A stretch of 64,000 bases of DNA from Alviniconcha marisindica (lineage: Eukaryota; Mollusca; Gastropoda; Provannidae), in NCBI GenBank assembly GCA_018857735.1, contig JABMCL010001459.1, positions 205,001-269,000 of the forward strand, written 5' to 3'. This document shows positions 17,608 to 30,600 of the stretch, piece after piece. The notes below the pieces were generated by a model. The model did no database searches and was not told the DNA's origin. It worked only from the letters and a program-made list of their open reading frames with translations. The translations under genes and the position numbers were made by a program. The first letter of the stretch is position 1, and each line of letters opens with the position of its first letter.

Positions 17608-20600
17608 AGCACAAATTCATCTGATTTCACTGTTACAATATCCAGTCTCAGATGTTTCGGAGCTGATTTATATTCCGTAGGCACTCAACACAGGAACCAG
17701 CATCATTCAGTTGTGACCTATTTTTTTTATTCTAATGCAGTTAAAAAGCAAAGAGAGGATTTGAAAAAATGCAGGTGAATGGATCTGGCAGGTAGAAATT
17801 AGGACATTCTGGCAGTGGGTAAAGCACGCGTGGCTATACTCTGACCTACTCCAGGCTTTAAAGGGAAATCCTGTGACAGCTCCACGTTCCCCACAGCAGG
17901 AAAAAAAAGAGAATGACATTCTAATCTCCAGGCAACACTCACAAGAGACACAGCGGTGTTGAAAGGAAGAGGACGACAGTCCCACCACCAGGCAACACTC
18001 ACAAGACACAGCGGTGTAGAAAGGAAGAGGACGACAGTCCCACCACCAGGCAACACTCACAAGACACAGCGGTGTAGAAAGGAAGAGGACGACAGTCCCA
18101 CCACCAGGCAACACTCACAAGACACAGCGGTGTAGAAAGGAAGAGGACGACAGTCCCACCACCAGGCAACACTCACAAGACACAGCGGTGTAGAAAGGAA
18201 GAGGACGACAGTCCCACCACCAGGCAACACTCACAAGACACAGCGGTGTAGAAAGGAAGAGGACGACAGTCCCACCACCAGGCAACACTTACAAGACACA
18301 GCGGTGTAGAAAGGAAGAGGACGACAGTCCCACCACCAGGCAACACTTACAAGACACAGCGGTGTAGAAAGGAAGAGGACGACAGTCCCACCACCAGGCA
18401 ACACTCACAAGAGACACAGGGTGTTGAAAGGAAGAGGACGACAGTCCCACCACCAGGCAACACTCACAAGACACAGTGGTGTAGAAAGGAAGTGGACGAC
18501 AGTCCCACCACCAGGCAACACTCACAAGACAGTGGTGTAGAAAGAAAGAGAATGACATTCTGATCTCCAGGCAACACTCACAAGAGACACAGTGGTGTAG
18601 AAACTGCGAGCCACACCACTACCCTCCCCCGGCTCATCCTTGAAGGTGACTTTGACCCTGTGGACGGCGAGAGGGTTACTGGTGGTGCTGGTGCGTCGAC
18701 TGTAGTGGTTGTTGAGCTGCTTGAAGGTCTGAGTGATGAGAGCGTTCCTGTCCCTCTCCACCTGCAACCAGCACCAACACACAGTGTCAGTCTCATTGTC
18801 TCACTAGGTTAAATAATTATCACAACACTGGTACACCTGCAACCAGCACCACCACACAGTGTCAGTCTTATTGTCTCACTAAGTTAAATAATAATAACAC
18901 TGGTACACCTGCAACCAGCACCACCACAAAGCTTTAATCTCATTCTCTAAGTTAAACAATAATGGTGTCCATGTTAATAATAATGGTACACCCGCAACCA
19001 GTACCACTGCAAAGCTTCAGTCCCATTCTCGTACTAAGTAAAATAATAATACTAATATTTAGTAATAATCATGGTATACTTTTACACTGCCTACCCTACG
19101 GCCCTAGGCGCTTGACAATGAAAAACATCAGCCACACAACCTACATAAACTAAGCATACGATATATTTAGAGAGATCTGAAACAGTCACACATGCACATA
19201 CAATGTCAGATTTGGGGGTGGGGAGGTGGAGGGGGAGAAGATGAGGCAAAATGCCACCACCCACCCGCCCACCCACCTGACCCACCCCTGACCAAGCAAA
19301 CCATCACCATGCACCAATTCAACCAACGGACCACCACACCACCTAAACCCCTACTCACTTCTAATATCAAGTCCCGCTGTTGGAAGTTGTTGCGCAGTTT
19401 CTCCATCTCTCTGCGGAAGCGGCTCTCCTTGATGGGGAACCCGCCCAGCTCACTGATGATGGAGCCCGGTTCGGCTCCCACGTCATCGCAGAACACACGA
19501 CCAAACAGGTCCAGCGCCACACGCCATCGACCAAGCAACATGTCATGGGACACAATCTGACCAACCGCTGACTGCGCCCTGGTTGAAGAAACAAGCATTA
19601 TGTGAATACAGGTCCACCACATCCTGCCTGGTTCAACACTGTAGGGAGATACAGGGAATGAGTGAGGGACAGACAGACACAGCGAGGCAGACACAGTACG
19701 CAAGTTGGTATTTTACCCCCAGTCAACAGGCAGACACAGAGAGGCAAGCAGACAGACAGAGGCAGACACAGAGGCAGACAGACAGGCATAGAAAGGCAGA
19801 CAGACAGACAGACAGACAGAAAGAGGCAGACACAGAGGCAGACAGACAGACACAGAAAGGCAGACAGACAGACAGATAGAAAGAGGCAGACACAGAGGCA
19901 GACAGACATAGAAAGGCAGACAGACAGACAGAAAGAGGCAGACATAGAGGCAGACAGACAGACATAGAAAGGCAGACAGACAGACAGAAAGAGGCAGACA
20001 CAGAGGCAGACAGACAGATATAGAAAGGCAGACAGACAGATAGAAAGAGGCAGACACAGAGGCAGACAGACAGACATAGAAAGGCAGACAGACAGACAGA
20101 AAGGGACAGACGAACAGAGAGGCATACAGACACAGAGAGAGGCAGACAGACAGAAGAGGAAGAGAGAGAGAGCAACTGAGAGAGAGATGCACAGAGACAG
20201 ACAGTGGGAGAAAGAGAAATCAAGAGAGGAATCCTTTGCTGGAATAGGCCTTTTCACACACACTGCATGACAACTCACCACAAGCACCTTTTCTAATTAT
20301 GTATGACTTTAAGGAGACACCAGTAACTAACAGCACTGCTGTCCACAATCCTCTGCAGCTCTCCGCTGACCAGCAGTGTGCCATTTTTTTACAGAACAGT
20401 CTGCAGCTCTCCGCTGACCAGCAGTGTGCCATTTTTTTACAGAACAGTCTGCAGCTCTCCGCTGACCAGCAGTGTGCCATTTTTTACAGAACAGTCTGCA
20501 GCTCTCCGCTGACCAGCAGTGTGCCATTTTTTACAGAACAGTCTGCAGCTCTCCGCTGACCAGCTGTGTGCCATTTTTTACAGAACAGTCTGCAGCTCTC

Positions 20601-23600
20601 CGCTGACCAGCAGCGTGCCATTTTTTACAGAACAGTCTGCAGCTCTCCGCTGACCAGCAGCGTGCCATTTTTTACAGAACAGTCTGCAGCTCTCCGCTGA
20701 CCAGCAGCGTGCCATTTTTTACAGAACAGTCTGCAGCTCTCCGCTGACCAGCAGCGTGCCATTTTTTACAGAACAGTCTGCAGCTCTCCGCTGACCAGCA
20801 GCGTGCCATTTTTTACAGAACAGTCTGCAGCTCTCCGCTGACCAGCAGCGTGCCATTTTTTACAGAACAGTCTGCAGCTCTCCGCTGACCAGCAGCGTGC
20901 CATTTTTTACAGAACAGTCTGCAGCTCTCCGCTGACCAGCAGCGTGCCATTTTTTACAGAACAGTCTGCAGCTCTCTGCTGACCAGCAATGTGCCATTTC
21001 CCACCAAACAGTCTGCAGCTGGCCGTGTTTGCATTCCCAAACTCTCCCTCAAAGAGGGACGTACTCTTATTCACTTACACCCCCCCCCCCCCACACACAC
21101 CTTACACACACACATCTACTGCACCTGCTGCTGGAAGCATTGGTAGCAGTGGAGAGGGCGGTGATGTTGGTGGACTGGTCACTTGTCTCAATGTCCACAG
21201 TGTTGGCCACATTCTCATTGGCCCCCACCAGGTCCAGAGGCACGTCCTGACTGGGCTGTGTCTCTCTGTGACACACCAGACAAACACCCGCTACAGTGAC
21301 TGCACACCCCAGCTACAGTGATGCACACACCCCAGCTACAGTGACCGACACACACCCCAGCTACAGTGATGCACACACCCCAGCTACAGTGACCGACACA
21401 CACCCCAGCTACAGTGATGCACACACCCCAGCTACAGTGACCGACACACACCCCAGCTACAGTGATGCACACACCCCAGCTACAGTGATGCACACACCCC
21501 AGCTACAGTGACCGACACACACCCCAGCTACAGTGATGCACACACCCCAGCTACAGTGATGCACACACCCCAGCTACAGTGACCGACACACACCCCAGCT
21601 ACAGTGACCGACACACACCCCAGCTACAGTGATGCACACACCCCAGCTACAGTGACTGACACACACCCCAGCTACAGTGACCGACACACACCCCAGCTAC
21701 AGTGACTGCACACCCCAGCTACAGTGATGCACACACCCCAGCTACAGTGACTGACACACACCCCAGCTACAGTGACCGACACACACCCCAGCTACAGTGA
21801 CCGACACACACCCCAGCTACAGTGACGGACACCACCCCCCCCCCCCGCCCCCTACAGTGACCGACAAACACTAACAATTAGAGTGACCGACCCCCCCCAC
21901 AGTGACCGACACACACAAACCATTAGAGTGACTGACACACCCCAGCTACAGTGACTGACACACACCCCAGCTACAGTGACCGACACCCCCCAACCCCCCT
22001 TCAGTGCCTGACACACACAAACCATTAGAGACTGCCCCCCCCCCCCCCCCCCCCAAGCTACAGAAATGTAAAATGAACTACACACACACCAACTACACTA
22101 AACACCACACCACAGTGACAGACGCACAACTACACACACCAGCTACAGTGACTGACGCACACACACACACACCAGTTACAGTGAACTACACACCAGCTAC
22201 AGTGAACAACACACACACCAGCTACAGTGAACAACACACCACAGTGACAGACATTCAATTACACACACCAGCTATGGTGACTGACACACACCACCTACTG
22301 TGACAGACATGCAACAGCTACAGTAACACACACACCAGCTACAGTCATACACACACACACACATACCAGCAACAGTGACACACACGCATCATCTACAGTG
22401 ACAGACACAACTACACCCATCAGATACAGTGACTGACACACACACCAACTACAGTGACTGACACACCCACCAGCTACCAGCTACAGTGACTGACACATCC
22501 ACCAACTACAGTGACTGACACACCAGCTACAGTGACTCACACCAGTTACAGTGACACACACCAGCTACAGTTACACATACCAGTTACAGTGACACACACC
22601 AGCAACAGTGACACACACCAGTTACAGTGACACATACCAGTTACAGTGACACACACCAGCAACAGTGACACACACCAGTTACAGTGACACGGACACACAC
22701 ACACCAGCTACAGTTACACTTACCAGTTACAGTGACACACACCAGCAACAGTGACACACACCAGTTACAGTGACACAGACACACACACCAGCAACAGTGA
22801 CACACAACAGTTACAGTGACACAGACACACACACCAGCTACAATTACACATACCAGTTACAGTGACACACACCAGCAACAGTGACACACACCAGTTACAG
22901 TGACACAGGCGCACACACCAGCTACAGTTACACATACCAGTTACAGTGACACACACCAGCAACAGTGACACACACCAGTTACAGTGACACACACACACAC
23001 ACACCAGCTACAATTACACATACCAGTTACAGTGACACACATCAGTTACTGTAACACAGACACACACCAGCTACAGTGACAGCAATGGGGGGGGGTGGGG
23101 GGGGGGGGGGGGGGGGGGGTTGCACACACCAAGACAGAAAGAGCGTGCCTTACCCAGATGACACAGTGGGCAGAGAGGCCAAGGAGCCAGCCACAGCAAC
23201 CAGACTCTGGAACTGACTGTTGCTCTCCAGTGACGAAGACTGTGCTGTGACCGAGCGACCAGGGGACGATAACTGAGTAGTGTCCGAGGCCAGTGACTGC
23301 CCCTGAGTGTCTTGGGTCCCTGAGGAAGTGGACTGAGAAATGGAGCTTTCCATACCTGCAATCACAACACAGAACAATGGACCTTGCTGGGGCCACTACT
23401 CCACACACCAAAACACAATGTGCATGATACAACTGTATAGATGCCAGTATTCCACACTGTGAAATGTCCACCTCTCACAAAGGACTATCGCCTACCCTGA
23501 AAGCCAACAGGCACCACCTCACTCAGTCACTGAGGGCTCTACCAGCACCAACACCATCAAACTTCATTCACACACCATCAGACTTCACCAACACCATCAA

Positions 23601-26600
23601 ACTTCATTCACACACCATCAAACATCACTCACACAAACTTCACTCATATACAATCAAACTTCACCCACACAGTCACACTTTACTCACACAGCATCAAACT
23701 TCACCCACACAGTCACACTTTACTCACACACCACCAAACTTCACCCACACAGTCACACTTTACTCACACACCATCAAACTTCACCCACACAGTCACACTT
23801 TACTCACACACCATCAAACTTCACCCACACAGTCACACTTTACTCACACACCATCAAACTTCACCCACACAATCATACTTTACTCACAAACCATCAAACT
23901 TCACCCACACAGTCACACTTTACTCACACAGCATCAAACTTCACCCACACAATCATACTTTACTCACACACCATCAAACTTCACCTACACACCAAACTTC
24001 ACCTACACACCATCAAACTTCACCCACACAGTCTCACTTTACTCACACACCATCAAACTTCACCCACACAGTCATACTTTACTCACACACCATCAAACTT
24101 CACCCACACAGTCACACTTTACTCGGACACCATCAAACTTCACCCACAGTCACACTTTACTCACACACCATCAAACTTCATCCACACAGTCACACTTTAC
24201 TCACACACCATCAAACTTCACCCACACAGTCACACTTTACTCAAATGCCATCAAACTTCACTTATACACAAACTTCACTCACACAAACTTCACTCAGATG
24301 CCATCAAGCTTCACTGACACAATCAAACTTCATTCAAACATCACAGCAGACACAAACAACATCATAGCAAACACAAACAACACAGCCACACCACCTACCA
24401 GTTGATGGCTGAGACACAGGCAGAGAGGAAGAAGCCGTGTGAACGATGACACTAGGCTGGGACACGTCGCCGCGACCCGCCTCACAGGGAGACCTTGACC
24501 TCTGCCCTCCCTCTGAGGGTGCAGTGGCTGTGGTGGATGGACGCAGCGTGTCCCTCGCGGGGGGCAAGGAGGCGGAGGATGCAGACGGCAGGGACTGGGA
24601 GGAGGCTGCCATCTCCACGATGACGCCAGAGGCGGAGAGCTGCGCGGCACTGCTGTCCGCCGGGCCGGGGTGGGCGGTGGACTGCCTGGGCTCACCCAAC
24701 GCCATGTCCGTGCTGGATGACCGGGCTGGGGAGCCGCTGACCGGCTGGGACAAGCTCAGGAAGGGGCTGCTCTCCGACACCTGTCTGCTCGACCCCCCCG
24801 TGGCCGACAGGGACAAGTTGATGGCCGCGCTCTGCGGGGCGGCGCTGGAAGGGAGGTCGAGGCGTGGCGCCGAGTCGAGCCGGGAGATCAGAGGTTCCAG
24901 GCGAGGGGTCAGGGGGTCAGCCGACTGGGTGCGGATGCGGGACTGCAGACCCTGGTGGGACGCGCAGCGCAGGCCGCCGACCAGCTCCCCGCGCCTGTCC
25001 TCCGGCCGCGTCGACAGCGACAGGTTCAGAGGGAGCTTCTGCCCCACCCCGCTGCTTCCCCCTTCCTGGCTATCACTCGACCTGGGGAACACCGTGGCCC
25101 GTGCCAGGCCGAACAAGTCCTCGCGGCGCGAGTTGGGCTGAAGCAGGTGGGGCTGGTCGGCCAAGGGCAGGGCCTCCACCAGCGGCGTGTGGAAGGGGTC
25201 TGGGGGCGGGCAGCCCAGAAACATGGTGGAGTCGGAGCGCTGGAAGAAGGTGTGCTTGCGCCCCACCTTGCCCAGCCCCGCCCCTTCGCTCTCCCCTTCC
25301 AGGCTCTCCGTCTCCATGGGGATGGAGCTGTTGACAATGTCATCCTCCTGCTCCTCGTTGTCATTGTCATCCGTGTCCTGCCAGGAGATGACGGAGATGC
25401 CGTCCTTGAGGGGGTCGATGTCAGCCTCGGGCGTGGTGCGCATGTAGTAGATGAGAGCGTCAAAGATGTAGGCGGAGTGTCGGAGGGCGGAGATGTCGAT
25501 GACCGGCAGGCTGTCGGCATGCTCGTCGTTGTGGGAGCGCATCAGCGACAAAGCGTAGCTGAGGAAGTCACGGCGGGCAGAGTTGCCGTCAGTGGATGAG
25601 GGGGCTGAGCGAGAGAAGAAAAAAAGAAAAAAAACTTCAGACCTGGAGCAAGGAGTCACACTAAACAAAGACTATCACCGCTCACTCTTGAAAGGCAACT
25701 GACTTTTCCTACAACCTCCCCATCCCTTCATCCTGAGATGACCCTGCGCAGCTGTCAGGACATTAAAACCCAATTAGCTAAGTCACCAACTCCCTACCCA
25801 TTTATTCTGTGGTGTGATTTTAATGGGAAACAACAGCCACACAAACCCCTACAGCCCCAGCCCCAGTCACACAGAGTGCCTAGAAACCGCCCCTGGCTTT
25901 GCAAGACAAAAGGCGTGACAGGCAGGGCCCAACAACCATGGCCCAAACACCAAACCAAACCTCCCCAAAGAAGCCACCCTGCAAAGACGGCCAACTTCCA
26001 TGAAACCTCCCCCCCCCCAGCATAAAACAACATGGCCCCAGCACACAACAACCCTACCAATTGTGTAATCTTGGACCACACACCAAACCTCCCCAAAGCA
26101 GCCACCCTGTAAGAAAAGAAAAAAGCCCAACTTTCCTGAAGCCTCCACCCCAGTGTAAAAAACAAAACAAGACAGCCCCAGCACACAACAGCCTTACCAA
26201 TGGCCCCAAAGCGATGTCGGCGACGGGTGTCGATCACCTGCAGTGGGCGGGGCTCATCCCGCGGGACGGAGCGGGGCTCCCGGTTGGTGCGCACGTGGTT
26301 GGAGTGCAGGGGATGCTGGGGGCAGGAGGGGTCGGAGCTGTTGCTGAGGGCGGAGCCGAAGCGAAGCTGGGCTTCGGTGGAGTCCATGATGGCCACCATC
26401 CACTCCCAGGTGGGGCCGAGCTGCTCATCCACAAAGGTCTGCAGACAGAGGGGGGAAGGCGGCACAGGTCAGTCACCTCATCCTAGGCGTACAACACACG
26501 ACAACCACCACCGTCTTCTCTCCCTGACAGTACCAGGGGGGTGTCCTAACTCCATGCCTTGGTGGCACAACCATCTCCCAACACACACACCCGCACCCCC

Positions 26601-26960
26601 CTTTCCATCTCTTGTCTTCCCTTGTAATACTCTACACTGGAATATGACCCTCAACTATAAAGAAAGATAAATCTGCTGACCTGAATTTCTTTTCAACCAA
26701 AGTCCCTCTTACTAATACTGGAACATGGTTGGTGTGTGTGTGTGTGTGTGGATGTCTGTCTTTGTCTGCCTGTGTGTGTGTGTGAGCACGCGTTTGTACA
26801 TACATGCAAGTGTGTGTGTGAGTGCATGCGTGTGCACATGCATGCGTGTGCACGTATATGTGTGCGCGTGTGTGTGTGTGTGTGTGTGCGTGTATCTGTG
26901 TGTGCGTGTCTGTGTGTGTGTGCGTGTTCGTGTATGTGTATGTGTGTGTGTGTGCATGTA

Positions 26961-27021
<61 letters not shown>

Positions 27022-27633
27022 ATGTGTGTGGGCATGTGTGTGTGTGTGTGTGGTGTGGGTGTGTGTGTGTGTGTGTGTGTGGGGGGGGGGGTGTGTGTGT
27101 GGGTGGTGTCCTGACCTGTAGCTCCTGTTCTTGGTGCTGGGACACAGTGAGGATGCAGGGCAGGTTGGGGGCCAGGGCATGGTAGCTCGGCAGCATGTTC
27201 AGTAAATCCGTCAGCAGCCGCACCACAATCCCAAAGGCCCGCGCCAACTGTGAGGCAGTGGTGGCCATGGCAATGGTGCTGTCCTGGTTGGTGGAGGTGG
27301 TTGTGGTCGTCGTAGTCACCGTAGTGGTTCGCCTCAGGGTGGAGGGGTCAATGTAGATGAGACTACTGCCACCCGCTGTGGAAAGTTTTGGTGTGAATGA
27401 CAAGGTGACATACCATTCAATACGTTCGCAGTTGACAACAAGACTATTACACCAGAGACTGAGTACATCAGTGTGCAACATCAAAATACATTTCTGCATG
27501 TGTGTATGTGCCTTGGATATATATATGAAAATGTAAATGTGTGTGGTGGTGCTGTGTGTGCATGTGCTAGCATATATGTATGTGTGTGGTGTGTGCATGC
27601 AAGTATGTGTGTGTGTGTGTGTGTGTGTGTGTA

Positions 27634-27677
<44 letters not shown>

Positions 27678-30600
27678 TGCGTGGGTGGGTGGGTGCGAGA
27701 TGTGTGGTGTGAGTGCAAGCACACATGTATCTGTGTTTGTGTGCATGTGTGTGTGTATGTGTGTGTACGTGTGGTTGCATGCATCTGTGTAGCTGTGCGG
27801 CTATGCAATGTCAGTTACCCCTACTGCCCATCAATGCTAAAGTGTAATTGTTACACTGACGGTTGTCGCTGCGTCGAGTGCTGGCTGTGTTGCTGGTAGA
27901 GGTGGAGGGGCGTGTCGTGGTGGTGGTGGGGGCAGCAGCCGGCTCATGTCGACGTATGGCCCACTGCATGGTCTGAGGCGCCTGCAGTGTGTGCTGTCCA
28001 TGAGTGCCTGTAGACAGGGCAGAAAACACACATCATTCACACACATGCTGCAGCACACTGTCCACAAGTGCCTGTAGACAGGGCAGAAAACACATTTCAT
28101 TCACAGACATACTGCACTGTGCTGTCTACAAGTACCTGTAGACAGATCAGAAAACACACATCACTCACACACATCCGATGGTTGCACTACGCACCACAGG
28201 CCTCAAGATACACACTGGATAGTCATTGAATTACAAACACTGTTTTTCATCACTACCAACTCCATTATTTTTATCTGTCTCATCATTTGTACGTAGGCAT
28301 TTCACAGTTATTCTAGCAGCACCAACAACAATGCTCCTACCCATAACAAGCTTAAGCCTTCTGTGCTTTGGTAGCGTTTCACCTGGCTGTTGGTCTACGG
28401 TCTACCTTTGTCACAAACTTAAGCCTTCCGTGCACTGGCAGCATTTCACCTGGATGATCATCTACCTTTGTCACAAACTTAAGCCTTCTCTGTGTTGGCA
28501 GCGTTTCATCTGGGTAAGTGTAAGTCTACCATCACACCACAGTGCACCCCTACCCATGGACAAGGCAGAACTTTGATCCTGCTGGGTATCAAGTCTCAAG
28601 GTCCTGGAACAGCTCACAACCCTGGCATTCAGTTGCAAGCAGTCGCAGCCAACACAAACTGGGCAAAAGGTACAAGAATCCAACACTGCCCACTTCTGAT
28701 CCTTTTCCTTGAGAACTCTCTGTTTCAAGCCTGTTTAATTTCTGCCTTCTCTCTGGAACCAGCTCATTTTAAGTCTTTTGTTCCACCTTTTCCCTGAACT
28801 GCCCAATCCAAGGCCTTTCTCATTTCACCTGATCCTGCAGTCCCTGCAGGTGATCATACAGCTGCCTTAAGACATTGAAACCAGCTAAACCATGAAACCA
28901 GCCCAGCTATCAGACATGGACCTGTCACTCCCAATGCCTGAACACACCAAAACCAGCTAAACCATGAAACCAGCCCAGCTATCAGACATGGAGCTGTCAC
29001 TCCCAGTGCCTGAACACACCGAAACCAGCTAAACCATAAAACCAGCCCAGCTATCAGACACTGACCTGTGGTAGACCGTCGCTCCAGCTGCTCGTCCATG
29101 TAGACGTACTCATCGTCATGCTCCTCACTCTCCCCAGCCTCACTCTCGTAGTCATCCTCCTGATTGGACGATTCTCCTGAGTCTTCAGAAAAGTGTGCCA
29201 GGCTTCCAAGACCTGTGCATCCAATCAACAAACAACAGTATTACACACACTACATTCTTTTCAGCTCTCCAAAATAGGCACTGAAAAGAGAGGATTTTAT
29301 TCAGAAGCTATGTACAGCTAAGAAAGAACAACAAACTTACAAACCTCAAAAAGTCATGAAGAAGTGTTAACAGCCAAGAATGCAGTACCAATGCAAGAAG
29401 GTCAACAACTACAGCCACAAAATCTTGCGCCACTCACCTGCGTCAGAGCCTGCTGTTGCTGCGGTCACGGCACTGCGCTGGATGCTGACGTTGTCTTGGT
29501 TGCTGTGACTGCTCTCACTATCACTCTCAGACTCTGCCAACAGGTCCAGGTCCATGTCGCTCTCACCAGGACCTGCATCGCCAGATTGTATCATCAGCCA
29601 CATCCCATTTTTTCAGCATCAGCCACATCCCACCGTACCACTTTTATTATATCAAGAAAGTCTTGCAATGGGTCATGCAAGCTGAATGATCTCCCTCTTG
29701 TCTGACACAAAACCCAGATAAAAAAAAGTCAGCATAGTTCCATCAACTCAAACTGCAGATACTCCAGTCAGTATTACAAAATACAGCTTTCTGTCTGATA
29801 CAGAAATGACAAACTGTTCCCCCATCATCATCATTGGGGGGTGGGGAGGGAGTGTGGGGGGGGGTGGGGAGACAAACACTTACCATCATCATTATCCGGG
29901 GGTGGAGCTTCACGGTCATTTTCAGGGTCATTGTCGTGGTCTGAGTGGTCTGACTGGCGGTCCTCATGGTCCGAGTGGTCTTCATCCACCTGCATCCCCT
30001 CGCCACCCTCTCCCTGCATCACCACAGCAACAAAACTTTCATCCTGAAATACAGGAACAGGTTCTTGTTTCTGTATATCTAGCAACAATACAGTGTGCTG
30101 CTAGTAGCACACAGACATGCACCTGCATGCACACGCACACACACACACACACACACACCGCTGACACACATACACACACACTACACACACACAGCACAGA
30201 GCCTTACCTCATGGGCCATCCCTTCAGCATCTTCATCATCCTGGACGGCGGGGACCTGGGGGTGGGGGTGCGGGGGGCTGCGTGGCAGCAGAGCGACGTT
30301 GTCGCGGGTGTTGTCCACAGAGGCTGGGCGGGGAGGCAAGGGGTCGATGGCAAACACTTCCTCACTTCCCTGGGATAAGACACGCAGGCTAAAGTCGGTA
30401 TACTTCATCATCCCACACAGGCACTTCAACTGACTACTATACAATGGTAATAATCACTCTGGGCCCCAGACAAAACGCGCCTCCCACAAGTCAAACAGGT
30501 CAAGTCCCTCCAAAGCAAGTGAAATACTGATGCTGTCATCCATTTCTGTTTTTCTTTCTCATCCTTTCATCAAGCACAGGAGAGTTGTCTTTGCTCTCAA

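Noticed and set aside
19598..20287. Long Cys/Leu/Ser/Val-rich minus-strand frame
   Set aside because: Produced by the CAGA-type repeat in intron 42.
23464..24405. 313-codon open frame with repeated Thr-His-Thr-Pro
   Set aside because: Translation of a 40-bp minisatellite in a UBR5 intron; no start context or family resemblance.
24446..25599. Long plus-strand open frames opposite exon 40
   Set aside because: GC-rich antisense shadows of the real UBR5 exon, whose conserved blocks are on the minus strand.
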